A stretch of 64,000 bases of DNA from Girardinichthys multiradiatus (Eukaryota; Chordata; Actinopteri; Cyprinodontiformes; Goodeidae): assembly GCF_021462225.1 (NCBI RefSeq), contig NC_061804.1:42719975-42783974 (forward strand), read 5' to 3'. The notes beneath the pieces were generated by a model that saw only the letters and a list, made by a program, of their open reading frames with translations, was not told where the DNA came from and made no database searches. Below, piece by piece: positions 61,501 through 64,000 of this stretch. Within the stretch, counting starts at the first letter, position 1, and every line of letters begins with the position of its first letter. The translations under genes were made by a program, and so were the position numbers.

Positions 61501-61800
61501 TTGAGCTAGCTGATAAAACAGTAGCTAATAAATAGGCTAGTTAACCTTGTTTATGGATAAAAGCACCACAGGAAATTATGGTTGACACTTTTTTATAAGC
61601 AGGTTTCTCTAGATGCCTTCATTGTGTCTGCATCTTCTCTTCATTTTGCCTGATCAGATGAAGAAGTGGTGGCATACAGCAGTAAGAGCGGCTACCTTTC
61701 CAGGAGTCAGATGTCCAGTAACTGCTCGACCACGGGGAGCTCCTCATCCAGAGGCTCCACCGGCTCTCGGGGGCTCAGCTCGGCCAGGAAACACATCGAG
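8483..61800 (+). CDS. robo3: Roundabout homolog, robo3-like Slit/axon-guidance receptor (partial, 23 exons)
   Basis: Single-pass membrane receptor of the Robo family, which steers growing axons at the midline. Twenty-three exons with GT/AG borders join in one open frame of 3,758 nt: Ig2, Ig3, Ig4, Ig5, three FN3 domains, one transmembrane helix and a cytoplasmic tail with CC0-CC3 motifs. Robo3 rather than robo1/2 is supported by VNQVVLAD in Ig3, [15 protein letters not shown] after the membrane, EEWCPP.PER, and YSTID around CC0, all of which match mammalian ROBO3 as I remember it. Ig1 and the signal peptide are not in the window, so the 5' end is missing. The 3' end is open: the last recognised exon stops at a possible donor at 61801. 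Exons: 8483-8640, 9960-10080, 11721-11859, 12015-12142, 23174-23298, 30173-30344, 32707-32912, 43451-43532, 46072-46240, 49881-50169, 50257-50473, 50878-51002, 51253-51436, 52493-52732, 53113-53152, 53244-53383, 53471-53752, 57087-57225, 57737-57928, 59980-60170, 60289-60396, 60931-61098, 61658-61800. Confidence 0.93.
8641..9959 (+). other. robo3 intron within Ig2
   Basis: 1.3 kb, no recognisable element. A pyrimidine-rich stretch (9838-9957) precedes the next acceptor. Confidence 0.6.
9960..10080 (+). CDS. robo3: robo3 exon: Ig2, second half
   Basis: Reads [20 protein letters not shown], then the CVGTNMVGE block with the second Ig cysteine. The acceptor follows a long pyrimidine tract (CGTTTTCAG) and the donor is GTGAGT at 10081. 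Phase 0 in, phase 1 out, matching its neighbours. Confidence 0.95.
10081..11720 (+). other. robo3 intron between Ig2 and Ig3
   Basis: Mostly unremarkable AT-rich sequence. 11240-11370 is a fish dispersed repeat piece (see separate entry). Confidence 0.6.
11240..11370. repeat. Fish 'CATCCATCCATTATC' dispersed repeat fragment
   Basis: CATCCATCCATTATCTTTAC, then GGAGCAGGGTCAGAGGGGAG and ACCTGGACAGCTCCTCTGCC. It resembles the complement of the tail of the SINE-like repeats at 37735-38098, a common teleost sequence. Confidence 0.55.
11721..11859 (+). CDS. robo3: robo3 exon: Ig3, first half
   Basis: Reads [18 protein letters not shown], then [28 protein letters not shown] is a ROBO3-type sequence; as I recall, ROBO1/2 differ here. 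The acceptor is CTGATTTCAG and the donor CAG|GTACAAAG at 11860. Out phase 2, completed as arginine by the next exon. Confidence 0.95.
12015..12142 (+). CDS. robo3: robo3 exon: Ig3, second half
   Basis: Reads [20 protein letters not shown], then [17 protein letters not shown]. It has the classic D.G.Y.C Ig signature. It lies only 155 bp after the previous exon; acceptor GTGTTTGCAG, donor GTAAGA at 12143. Confidence 0.95.
12231..13345 (-). mobile_element. Degenerate Tc1-like element
   Basis: Starts AGAAGTTTACATCCAGTCAT, like Tc1 ends of fish. CCCCACAGCATGATTCTACC at 12790 is the complement of the KHGGGSIM region, and GTTGTCTGACCATAAAATAT is the complement of the WSDET region. Many stops and gaps; inactive. 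Confidence 0.75.
15391..15756 (+). other. Unexplained 121-codon open frame in robo3 intron
   Basis: An open frame of 121 codons within the Ig3-Ig4 intron. I recognise no motif, and its composition (mixed, no domain) fits chance. It could be a relic of a mobile element. It is not supported as a gene. Confidence 0.15.
15940..16860 (-). mobile_element. Degenerate Tc1-like element
   Basis: ACACCCCAGAGCATGATGCT at 16165 is the usual complement of the KHGGGSIM segment of Tc1 transposases, and TTAATATTTTGTTGGTAGAA is a typical terminal region. Frame heavily broken. Confidence 0.75.
17822..17848. repeat. GT microsatellite
   Basis: About 13 GT units in the Ig3-Ig4 intron. Confidence 0.9.
20436..20463. 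repeat. GT microsatellite, interrupted
   Basis: GT repeat with a GC interruption, in the Ig3-Ig4 intron. Confidence 0.8.
21505..21541. repeat. GT tract followed by complementary CA tract (hairpin-forming)
   Basis: (GT)6 is followed by GCTCATATGC and then (AC)8, so the two tracts are complementary around a centre near 21522. Both a stem-loop and slipped structures are possible. Confidence 0.85.
22005..22170 (+). mobile_element. Partial copy of the GGTCCGGACC MITE
   Basis: TCCGCTTTAAACGGACCAGA, TTGGTCCGGACC and GTGTGAATACACTCAAGCGA match the left part of the intact element at 35034-35767. It breaks off after about 165 bp. The open frame at 22045-22461 is partly made by it and is not a gene. 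Confidence 0.8.
22545..22582. repeat. AT microsatellite followed by poly-T
   Basis: About 13 AT units then 12 T and CCAG. The T run plus AG looks like a splice acceptor, but no open robo3-like sequence follows. Confidence 0.9.
23174..23298 (+). CDS. robo3: robo3 exon: Ig4, first half
   Basis: Reads [19 protein letters not shown], then [30 protein letters not shown] is the human ROBO3 equivalent from memory. The acceptor CTATCTTGCAG ends at 23173 and the donor GTGAGA starts at 23299. It ends on a codon boundary. The 6.9-kb intron that follows contains the inverted exon copy. Confidence 0.95.
23840..24125 (+). repeat. SINE-like dispersed repeat, diverged copy
   Basis: CTTGCAGCAACAAGGTTCTG, GTGCATGTGTGGGTTCTCTC, CGGGTACTCTGGCCACCTCC and TTAGGTTAATTGGTCTCTA match the copies at 34706 and 37735. 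The tRNA-like head is worn. Confidence 0.75.
25227..25960 (+). mobile_element. Degenerate DNA-transposon relic (Tc1-like)
   Basis: Begins CTACAGTGGTGCAGAGTCTA with ACACACCCCTGTTCACGTT, like a Tc1 terminal region. The internal GTCAAGGGGAGAGTACCAAA with CACCATTATACCATGGC looks like a decayed transposase. A 214-codon open frame (25533-26177) crosses it without any known domain. Confidence 0.45.
26283..26870 (+). mobile_element. 5'-truncated non-LTR retrotransposon (reverse transcriptase C-terminal end)
   Basis: Open frame 26283-26843 reads [18 protein letters not shown], then [17 protein letters not shown] and [13 protein letters not shown], ending just before TTTGGGATTATTAAAGTATT. This is the post-catalytic tail of fish LINE reverse transcriptases (Rex/L2/CR1-like; clade not settled). 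The endonuclease and the catalytic part are missing, as expected from 5' truncation on insertion. Confidence 0.85.
26932..27599 (-). mobile_element. Tc1-like element, left portion, broken at the inverted exon copy
   Basis: Starts CAGGTCCTTCTCAAAATATT after TA (26930-26931), identical in design to 28407, 43838 and 48030. The complement at 27209-27568 encodes the C-terminal part of the transposase, including [16 protein letters not shown] (second Asp) and NPIENLW (Glu). The element stops abruptly at TTGACCCTG (27591-27599), where sequence complementary to the robo3 FN3-1 exon begins with only one shared base. Confidence 0.9.
27599..28404 (-). pseudogene. Inverted copy of robo3 FN3-1 exon (part) with upstream intron
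   Basis: Reverse complement of about 49252-50056. The exon part (27599-27774) is identical to 49881-50056 in my reading; the intron part differs at only a few bases, a 1-bp indel and one hairpin flip. It is antisense to robo3. On its own strand it keeps the acceptor CCCCACACAG and ends just after the internal GTGAGT of the exon, so it has a possible 169-nt exon with both splice signals. It also contains the right half of an old Tc1 fossil. It lies between two pieces of Tc1-like element. Confidence 0.92.
28407..29845 (-). mobile_element. Tc1-like element, internally deleted, next to inverted exon copy
   Basis: Ends CAGGTCCTTCTC and GAGAAGGACCTG, with TA outside both. The transposase (complement, 28619-29517) has the N-terminal helix-turn-helix ([13 protein letters not shown]), [14 protein letters not shown] and NPIENLW, but the last about 45 codons are missing (junction at 28650, ACACGTTTTTTGT in complement) and a 1-bp shift breaks the frame near 29150. 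The same C-terminal junction occurs in the element at 48030-49249 and not in the one at 43838. Confidence 0.9.
30173..30344 (+). CDS. robo3: robo3 exon: Ig4, second half
   Basis: Reads [40 protein letters not shown], then [26 protein letters not shown] is typical of Robo3. The acceptor TTTCTCCTCTAG ends at 30172; the donor is GTGAGT at 30345. Confidence 0.95.
30345..32706 (+). other. robo3 intron between Ig4 and Ig5
   Basis: 2.4 kb of AT-rich DNA without a recognisable element. Short palindromic GTAGATCTAC-like pieces near 31690-31725. The several short open frames carry no domain. Confidence 0.55.
32707..32912 (+). CDS. robo3: robo3 exon: Ig5, first half
   Basis: Reads [19 protein letters not shown], then [20 protein letters not shown]. 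It contains the Ig cysteine and tryptophan and a possible N-glycosylation site (NHT). The acceptor CCTGTCCCTTCAG ends at 32706; the donor is GTGAGA at 32913. Ends on a codon boundary. Confidence 0.94.
33190..33420. promoter_or_regulatory. Candidate intronic enhancer with homeodomain-type sites
   Basis: An unusually mixed, repeat-free block with several TAATTA-type cores: GCTAATTAAATC, GCATTAATTGATTG and TTGTAATTAAATCC, plus palindromes such as CCATTAACGGTCGTTAAC and TTCCCAGCTGGGAA (an E-box CAGCTG). LIM-homeodomain factors (Lhx2/9) regulate Robo3 in mammals, so such sites would be apt. This is inference only; no conservation can be checked here. Confidence 0.3.
33955..34440 (-). mobile_element. 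Degenerate Tc1-like element
   Basis: TTTGGACTTTGACTGGGCCA, CCATTCTTCCTTGCAAATTA and CCCACAGCATGACGCTGCCC are complements of conserved Tc1 transposase stretches. Truncated and frame-broken. Confidence 0.75.
34706..35030 (+). repeat. SINE-like repeat with tRNA-type A and B boxes
   Basis: TGGGGCAGTTGG (34719-34730) fits an RNA polymerase III A box and GGATTCGACTCC (34762-34773) a B box, 31 bases apart. TTTGCATGTTCTCCCCATGC and AATTGGTCTCTCTAAATTGC follow. Other copies at 37735 and 23840. The end is replaced by the MITE beginning at 35034. Confidence 0.75.
35034..35767. mobile_element. 734-bp non-autonomous DNA transposon (MITE)
   Basis: Terminal inverted repeats GGGTGTATTCACAC and GTGTGAATACACCC; TA lies outside each end. 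Sub-terminal repeats of GGTCCGGACC and GCGGACCAAA occur on both sides. It has no transposase frame. A partial copy is at 22005-22170. The superfamily is unclear (the flank is TTA on the left and TAG on the right, possibly a worn Harbinger-type target). Confidence 0.8.
35354..35366. promoter_or_regulatory. Palindromic RFX X-box-like site within the MITE
   Basis: GTTGCTTAGCAAC is a perfect palindromic match to the RFX half-site pattern GTTGC N3 GCAAC. It lies in a repeat, so function is doubtful. Confidence 0.35.
37735..38098 (+). repeat. SINE-like repeat, fullest copy
   Basis: A box TAGTGCAGTTGG (37743-37754), B box GGGTTCAACTCC (37786-37797), then GAGTTTGTATGTTCTCCCCG, CGATGGATTGGCGACCTGTC and a tail of GAATGAATGAA. 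This is the best-preserved of three copies. Confidence 0.78.
39785..40440 (-). mobile_element. Degenerate Tc1-like element
   Basis: GTATTTTATTGGGATTTTAT and GTGATCAACTGACA are a common fish Tc1 end; CAGAAGAACACATCCTGATG and ATGCATGATGCTGCAAACGC are degraded complements of the transposase core. It contains the hairpin at 40006-40042. Confidence 0.75.
40006..40042. repeat. Perfect 16-bp stem hairpin, 5-nt loop
   Basis: GTTACTCTTCTAACAG at 40006-40021 is exactly complementary to CTGTTAGAAGAGTAAC at 40027-40042, within a Tc1 fossil. The second arm looks like an inserted copy of the first. Confidence 0.92.
40556..41482 (+). pseudogene. Tc1-like transposase lacking the catalytic-Glu segment (nested in hAT)
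   Basis: 308-codon open frame: helix-turn-helix start ([17 protein letters not shown]), [27 protein letters not shown] with the first Asp, [23 protein letters not shown] with the second Asp, ending [12 protein letters not shown]. In the family WPAQSPDLN.IE..W.VLE follows; here WPAQSP joins directly to VRKCLPPP, an in-frame deletion of about 15 codons that includes the Glu. The right end CAACCCCTG with TA is at 41534-41536; the left end is truncated. It cannot transpose, although the frame is open. Confidence 0.9.
42430..42667 (-). pseudogene. hAT transposase N-terminal BED-finger fragment
   Basis: Within the frame 42320-42667 (complement): [20 protein letters not shown], then [24 protein letters not shown], the C..C spacing (first Cys replaced by Arg: ARRNIC) and the SNL.K.L....H pattern are those of BED zinc fingers. 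No catalytic domain follows. Confidence 0.7.
43451..43532 (+). CDS. robo3: robo3 exon: Ig5, second half
   Basis: Reads [20 protein letters not shown], then SGVLTVK. The short 82-nt exon carries the second Ig cysteine and the GE.TWSG-like end of Ig5. The acceptor GGTTGCCAG has a weak pyrimidine tract; the donor is GTAAAT at 43533. The phase fits both neighbours. Confidence 0.92.
43838..45447 (-). mobile_element. Full-length Tc1-like element (1,610 bp), one nonsense mutation
   Basis: Ends CAGGTCCTACTC and GAGAAGGACCTG, TA on both sides, inverted repeats of about 200 bp. It is the most complete of four copies of this family in the window (others at 26932, 28407, 48030). Inserted in the robo3 intron with its transposase antisense to robo3. 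Confidence 0.93.
44115..45119 (-). pseudogene. Tc1-like transposase, nearly intact
   Basis: Start [20 protein letters not shown] at 45119, helix-turn-helix [14 protein letters not shown], then VEKG followed by TGA (about 44892-44894, Arg to stop by a CpG-type change), and the rest in frame to TKY at 44115: LFSDESKF (Asp), [24 protein letters not shown] (Asp), [16 protein letters not shown] (Glu). All three catalytic residues are present. Confidence 0.9.
46072..46240 (+). CDS. robo3: robo3 exon: Ig5-FN3 linker and FN3-1, first half
   Basis: Reads [39 protein letters not shown], then [21 protein letters not shown] opens Robo FN3-1. The acceptor CACCGTGCAG ends at 46071; the donor is GTGAGT at 46241, phase 2. 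Confidence 0.94.
48030..49249 (+). mobile_element. Tc1-like element with two internal deletions
   Basis: Same family as 43838 but opposite in orientation. Ends CAGGTCCTTCTC and GAGAAGGACCTG with TA outside. One deletion (48240-48265) removes the transposase start; another (49010, ACACGTTTTTTGT) removes the last about 45 codons. The open frame 48279-49037 (252 codons) keeps [14 protein letters not shown] and NPIENLW. The second deletion is shared only with 28407-29845. Confidence 0.92.
49508..49537. repeat. 11-bp stem hairpin, flipped in the inverted copy
   Basis: ACTGCAGTTAC and GTAACTGCAGT enclose CGCAGCA. In the inverted copy (around 28126-28154) the flanks are inverted but the loop is not, so the loop has been flipped relative to the stem between the two copies. 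Confidence 0.8.
49881..50169 (+). CDS. robo3: robo3 exon: FN3-1, second half, and linker to FN3-2
   Basis: Reads [20 protein letters not shown], the block [20 protein letters not shown], then [20 protein letters not shown] and SIRVSWT. The acceptor CCCCACACAG ends at 49880; the donor GTAAGT starts at 50170, phase 0. A second strong donor-like GTGAGT lies inside the exon at 50050 on a codon boundary (GAC|GTGAGT); using it would drop exactly 40 codons. The part up to 50056 is duplicated in inverted orientation at 27599-27774. Confidence 0.95.
50257..50473 (+). CDS. robo3: robo3 exon: FN3-2
   Basis: Reads [20 protein letters not shown], the block [20 protein letters not shown], then [18 protein letters not shown]. 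The preceding intron is only 87 bp; it is a multiple of three but closed by a stop that is the acceptor TAG itself. Donor GTAATC at 50474, phase 1. Confidence 0.95.
50474..50877 (+). other. robo3 intron between FN3-2 and FN3-3
   Basis: 404 bp, no recognisable element. Confidence 0.7.
50878..51002 (+). CDS. robo3: robo3 exon: FN3-3, first half
   Basis: Reads [20 protein letters not shown], then [20 protein letters not shown]. The SAPP.GV start and QNG..QEY end are typical of Robo FN3-3; NNS is a possible glycosylation site. The acceptor CTCATAG ends at 50877; the donor is GTAAAC at 51003. Confidence 0.95.
51253..51436 (+). CDS. robo3: robo3 exon: FN3-3, second half
   Basis: Reads [20 protein letters not shown], then [20 protein letters not shown] and [13 protein letters not shown]. 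Acceptor CCTAACAG, donor GTGAGT at 51437, phase 1. Completes the third FN3 domain before the membrane-proximal stalk. Confidence 0.95.
51437..52492 (+). other. robo3 intron before the transmembrane exon
   Basis: About 1 kb. 51560-52010 may be a worn DNA-transposon piece (CTCAGAACTGACCACAGGTT, CCCACACATGGACTGTGTGG) but I cannot place it. 52010-52490 shows nothing clear. Confidence 0.4.
52493..52732 (+). CDS. robo3: robo3 exon: juxtamembrane stalk and transmembrane helix
   Basis: Reads a Gly/Ser-rich stalk, then [20 protein letters not shown], a hydrophobic stretch [17 protein letters not shown] and the stop-transfer RRKKRK, then [14 protein letters not shown]. The last segment matches human ROBO3 as recalled and is a main reason for the robo3 call. 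Acceptor TTGTTCCCACAG, donor GTCAGG at 52733 (weaker than average), phase 1. Confidence 0.96.
52733..53112 (+). other. robo3 intron after the transmembrane exon
   Basis: 380 bp, no recognisable element. Confidence 0.7.
53113..53152 (+). CDS. robo3: robo3 exon: 40-nt cytoplasmic mini-exon
   Basis: Reads [13 protein letters not shown], matching the V.FPH.EGLSG region of human ROBO3. Acceptor TCTTCTTGTAG, donor GTAATT at 53153. Its length is not a multiple of three, so skipping it would shift the frame. Confidence 0.88.
53244..53383 (+). CDS. robo3: robo3 exon: cytoplasmic WLADSWP block
   Basis: Reads [20 protein letters not shown], then [21 protein letters not shown] and the YYN end are ROBO3-like. 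The acceptor CTTTACAG ends at 53243 after a 91-bp intron. The donor is GTAAGA at 53384, opening an 87-bp intron with no in-frame stop. Confidence 0.93.
53471..53752 (+). CDS. robo3: robo3 exon: CC0 and CC1 motifs
   Basis: Reads [20 protein letters not shown], then [17 protein letters not shown] (CC0 tyrosine region) and [10 protein letters not shown], which matches the CC1 core PYATT of Robo1/2. In Robo1/2, CC1 includes a tyrosine phosphorylated by Abl. Mammalian ROBO3 is described as lacking CC1, so its presence here is notable. Ends [19 protein letters not shown]. Donor GTAAGA at 53753, phase 1. Confidence 0.94.
54077..54620. mobile_element. 544-bp hAT-like MITE
   Basis: Ends ATGGGGGAAATTTACTGCC and GGCAATAAATTTCCCCTAT form inverted repeats that continue inward for about 40 bp (AAGAGCACATGTTTTC against GAAAATATGTGCTCTT). 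Flanked by AAAAACCT on both sides (54069-54076, 54621-54628), an 8-bp target duplication. No coding capacity. Confidence 0.88.
54836..56791. mobile_element. hAT-type element, 1,956 bp, non-autonomous
   Basis: Starts CAGGCGCGTAGCTAG and ends AAAACGCCCCTG, with GTATACAC as a perfect 8-bp duplication (54828-54835, 56792-56799). Short inverted ends CAGG.GCGT. Inside, a 138-codon frame (54975-55391, minus) and an 89-codon frame (56278-56547, plus) have no domain I recognise, so the transposase is probably lost. Confidence 0.85.
57087..57225 (+). CDS. robo3: robo3 exon: CC2 proline motif
   Basis: Reads [19 protein letters not shown], then [26 protein letters not shown] is the CC2 motif, which in Robo1 binds Ena/VASP proteins. 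Matches human ROBO3 [15 protein letters not shown]. The acceptor GATTTGAAG is followed by GT; the donor is GTGAGG at 57226, phase 2. Confidence 0.94.
57226..57736 (+). other. robo3 intron after CC2, with a hairpin
   Basis: 511 bp. TTATAACCTGTTT (57251-57263) pairs perfectly with AAACAGGTTATAA (57273-57285), a 13-bp stem with 9-nt loop located 26 bp after the donor. Otherwise unremarkable. Confidence 0.75.
57251..57285. repeat. Perfect 13-bp stem hairpin near a robo3 donor
   Basis: TTATAACCTGTTT and AAACAGGTTATAA around TTCTTAGAC. It begins 26 bases after the 57225 exon end. Confidence 0.9.
57737..57928 (+). CDS. robo3: robo3 exon: STATLTPSP block
   Basis: Reads [19 protein letters not shown], then [28 protein letters not shown] is ROBO3-type; [11 protein letters not shown] is shared by vertebrate Robos. 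Acceptor TTTTTCCATGTAG, donor GTATGT at 57929, phase 2. Confidence 0.94.
57929..59976 (+). other. robo3 intron before the proline-rich exon
   Basis: 2 kb AT-rich, no recognisable element. Confidence 0.6.
59977..60170 (+). CDS. robo3: robo3 exon: proline-rich, tandem (NAGNAG) acceptor
   Basis: Reads [20 protein letters not shown] and on to NEDSAATP. The acceptor region ends TAGCAG, so the exon can start at 59977 or 59980; both keep the frame and differ by one arginine. The second start gives a better match to human RRVPLGP. Donor GTAAAG at 60171, phase 1. Moderately conserved. Confidence 0.85.
60289..60396 (+). CDS. robo3: robo3 exon: basic segment before CC3
   Basis: Reads [20 protein letters not shown], then [15 protein letters not shown]. 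It corresponds to RFRKKPKALPYRRE in human ROBO3. Acceptor CTTTCTGCCACAG after a 118-bp intron, donor GTGAAA at 60397, phase 1. Confidence 0.9.
60397..60930 (+). other. robo3 intron before CC3, with a hairpin
   Basis: 534 bp. Contains the 17-bp hairpin at 60489-60530; nothing else is clear. Confidence 0.7.
60489..60530. repeat. Perfect 17-bp stem hairpin, 8-nt loop
   Basis: GCATTATTGTGTGTGAC (60489-60505) pairs exactly with GTCACACACAATAATGC (60514-60530), loop CAAGACAA, followed by six T. The longest perfect short hairpin I found in the window. Confidence 0.93.
60931..61098 (+). CDS. robo3: robo3 exon: CC3 motif
   Basis: Begins [13 protein letters not shown], the CC3 motif that in Robo1/2 recruits srGAP and Dock/Nck adaptors, then continues with a Ser-rich segment ([19 protein letters not shown]). 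Acceptor TGTGGTTTAG, donor A|GTAAGA at 61099, phase 1. Confidence 0.94.
61099..61657 (+). other. robo3 intron before the serine-rich exon
   Basis: 559 bp, no recognisable element. Confidence 0.7.
61658..61800 (+). CDS. robo3: robo3 exon: serine-rich C-terminal segment
   Basis: Reads [20 protein letters not shown], then [20 protein letters not shown] and ARKHIE. Human ROBO3 has a similar TCSTAGSNSSRGSS run near its end. A possible donor GTAGAA starts at 61801 and leaves the frame on a codon boundary. If not spliced, the frame runs 23 more codons to a TAA at 61870-61872, followed by AATAAA at 61884. I could not recognise a further exon before the window ends. Confidence 0.85.
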
Positions 61801-61889
61801 GTAGAAAACGGTTTGATATTTTTGTTCCACCACATAATATCTCTCCTTGTCTTGGAAAAAATAAAACAGTAAACATATTTAGTAATAAA
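61801..61889 (+). other. robo3: Possible retained-intron C terminus with poly(A) signal
   Basis: From the end of the 61658-61800 exon the frame stays open for 23 codons (VENGLIFLFHHIISLLVLEK, then IKQ) to TAA at 61870-61872. AATAAA lies at 61884-61889, 12 bases later. It may be only intron, or an alternative end of the transcript. Confidence 0.35.
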
Positions 61890-63652
61890 ACCTATTCCTG
61901 CCATGGAAAGGCTCATATATTTACACACATACCCACACACACGCGCACTTACACACACACCATGATGTTCTCAGGCTCGCAGATCTACCATTACCTTCAA
62001 CTCACTAAGCTTTACAGTAAAAAATGATTAAGTGTACACGCCCACCACTCCATTTGGAGTGCTCTTCAGAGGGCACACTTTGTTGTGGGAGGGCTCTTTT
62101 AAATGCACCCCCTGCAGGCTCCCTGGTGACGAGCCGGTGTCTTTTATGGCAGAGCAAGCTGTGCCAGTAGAAGGAAAACTGTGCAGAGACTCTGAGCTGC
62201 ACAGACAACACTCACAATGTTTGACATGACAGTAGGTAGACAGTAAAAACTGGCTGACAGAACCTTGATCCACAGCATTACAAGGCTGAATCATCTCTAA
62301 AATCAAGTTTATATCGAGTGATTGTAAAGTATCGGTAAAGTATAGGAAATAAGGGAAAAAAAAGTTTCATTTTCATTCTGTTTAAAGGAGTCAATCCAGA
62401 AATTGTATTTTAAATTAGTTTTAAGCATTAATTTAAAATACAGGTGTATTCATCAAATAAAAGGTGAAAAAATACTTGACTTTTTCTTTTAAATTCTGCA
62501 GTTAAAACCACAGAATTTAAATTTCAACAAGTTAATTTTTATTCTAGAATTTGCACATATCTACTGGTTTATTCTAGCAGTTCCTGTGCTATCCTGTATT
62601 GTTGTACATTAGATGTTCTTTTTAAAGCTATAGCCTGAGGTGTGACAGTAAGGCTGGCTGTGTGAGGAGTCAGAGGAGCTGTAGCTTTGTCAGGGGTCAG
62701 CGCTCTGCACCCATCTGACAAGGGGCTGTACACACAGACCTGGAAAAGTGGCAGTCATGGGCGCAGATGTATTTTTTCACTTGTTCCACAATGCACACAG
62801 ACTGGGCTATCCCATCCTATTCTATTCTATTCAGTAAATCCCCGCAGAGCAGCAGGGACCACCCACACCTGCCCCCCCTTGTGCCCCCAGATGACCCTTC
62901 CTGGGCTTCTCACACCTTCCAAAGGACATGAAGGCATGTCCCTGCCCAGCTGTAAAATTTGGGATGTTTTTGCAGGAAGCCTGGATTAGGTTTCCTCTTC
63001 CTCGTGGGATGTTCCTGCCTTCTTTCTTTTGGCCTTTGACCCCTAAGGTCAGTCTAGGACAGTAGATTTCCCGCAGCCCCAGCACTTATTTTGGACTGTG
63101 AGAAAACTTTATTACAGAATGGGGAAATGAAGATTGTGGAATTTACACCAATCTCTGACTTTCCAATGGAAAACTTACATTTCTTCTATATTTTACAGAA
63201 CCAATTTATTGAGTATAAATGCAGACATTTAGTTTAAAGCAGAAGTTATGAACAAAATAATTGGAAAGAGCGTTTTTTAGTTAAAACTTGACAGTCGTAT
63301 CATAAACTCGAAAATGTGTTTTTACTCTGTAGATGATGTTTGAATGAGCTGGTTGGGTGAAATGTGACATAAAGCAGAACCTACTTGTTTAAATTAGCTC
63401 ACAAAACTAGAAGAGCAAATATTCAGGGAGAATTTGTTGAAGTTCTGTAAGAGCAAAAGGTCTGGTGTTATAATAGGTTTATAATGTAGAAATTATATCT
63501 AATTGCTTAAATGTAACAATAATTTAATTTGCCCAGCATGCACATATAGTTTGCAAAACTAGTCACTAATGAGCATGCTAATATTAGCATGCTAGCTAAG
63601 ATTAACACTAGCTTTATGCTAACAGCAGACTAAATTCTAACTTTAACACAAC
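61890..63652 (+). other. Downstream robo3 intron or 3' flank
   Basis: No terminal robo3 exon recognised. CA tract near 61920-61960, TATTC repeats near 62815-62835, and a 22-bp perfect palindrome at 63572-63593. If robo3 has another exon it may be here, unrecognised, or beyond the window. Confidence 0.5.
63572..63593. repeat. 22-bp perfect palindrome
   Basis: AGCATGCTAAT followed by its exact complement ATTAGCATGCT, centred at 63582/63583. Extended by further GCATGCTAGC-like pieces, a pattern often seen in fish repeats. Confidence 0.9.
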
Positions 63653-64000
63653 GTGAATCCTGTATGTGGTTTTAAAACGCAAAACAGTCCCGAAGGAAGC
63701 ATTGCCAGCTGGCATCATTGTAGGTGCCCAGGAAAAGGCCTGGATGGATGCAGTGAACTTGTGGTAGACTGGTTGAACGCGGTGTTGGGAACACTCAGAA
63801 AAATGAAAAACATGCTTGTTATGGATGCCTTCTGCGGACACCTGACTGATGCGGTGAAAACTCAGGTGAGGAAGATGAACGTCGACTTAGTCATCATACC
63901 AGGAGGTATGACAAGCCAGCTACAGGTGATGGATGTGGTGGTAAATAAGCCTTTCAAGGATAACCTGCGCAAGAGGTCCACCTAGTGGCTCCTGTCTGGC
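63653..64000 (+). pseudogene. pogo/Tigger-type DDE transposase relic (runs off window end)
   Basis: In two frames: KEALPAGIIVGAQEKAWMDA, then after a frame shift DGCSELVVDWLNAVL and MLVMDAFCGHLTDAVKTQVR, then LVIIPGGMTSQLQVMDVVVN and KPFKDNLRKR. LV.DAF.GHLT..VK (the second Asp region) and IPGG.TS.LQ..DV.VNKPFK are hallmarks of the DDE_1 endonuclease of pogo/Tigger elements. The frame shift near 63745 makes it a relic. Confidence 0.85.

Noticed and set aside
63572..63593. Palindrome containing TAATATTA, like the loop of a rolling-circle origin
   Set aside because: The motif is at the palindrome centre rather than in an open loop, no Rep-like gene is near, and TTAGCATGCTAGC-type runs are common in fish DNA.
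1..64000. CRISPR arrays, operons, bacterial ribosome-binding sites, rRNA or true tRNA genes
   Set aside because: None seen. The only tRNA-like signals are the A/B boxes of SINEs, and the DNA is clearly vertebrate.

Overview
The window is teleost fish DNA: a vertebrate gene split into small exons by long introns that are full of fish-type Tc1/mariner and hAT DNA transposons, a LINE fragment, tRNA-like SINEs and GT/GGAT microsatellites. I see one host gene. It is on the + strand and is a roundabout axon-guidance receptor, most likely robo3. Twenty-three coding exons between 8483 and 61800 splice into one continuous frame of 3,758 nt (about 1,252 codons), from immunoglobulin domain 2 to near the C terminus. 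Ig1, the signal peptide, the promoter and the 5' UTR must lie upstream, and the last exon is not certain.

Layout: 1-8482 is upstream intron holding a three-copy TTAGGG-like repeat, a GGAT minisatellite and a complete but dead Tc1 element. 8483-12142 encodes Ig2 and Ig3. 12143-23173 is a long intron with Tc1 fossils. Ig4 is split (23174-23298, 30173-30344) around an intron packed with transposons. Ig5 is split (32707-32912, 43451-43532) around an intron with a possible enhancer, SINEs, a MITE and a Tc1-in-hAT nest. FN3 domains 1-3 run from 46072 to 51436, the transmembrane exon is 52493-52732, and the cytoplasmic exons carry CC0, CC1, CC2 and CC3 motifs to 61800. The window ends in a pogo/Tigger transposase relic (63653-64000).

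The most unusual feature is an inverted, nearly identical second copy of the gene's own FN3-1 exon. 27599-28404 is the reverse complement of about 49252-50056 (169 exon bases up to an internal GTGAGT, the acceptor and about 630 bp of intron). It sits inside a broken Tc1-like element in the Ig4 intron. The transposon next to it shares a private deletion with the one beside the real exon, which points to a repair or template-switch event between two transposon copies in the same gene. The two arms (27.6-29.8 kb and 48.0-50.1 kb) flank four robo3 exons, so they could form long RNA hairpins or promote inversion. An assembly error must be excluded first.

Other points: an 87-nt intron that stays open in frame, a strong in-frame alternative donor in the FN3-1 exon, a CC1 motif retained in a robo3-like protein, a possible retained-intron C terminus with its own AATAAA, and two layered transposon nests with clear 8-bp target duplications.
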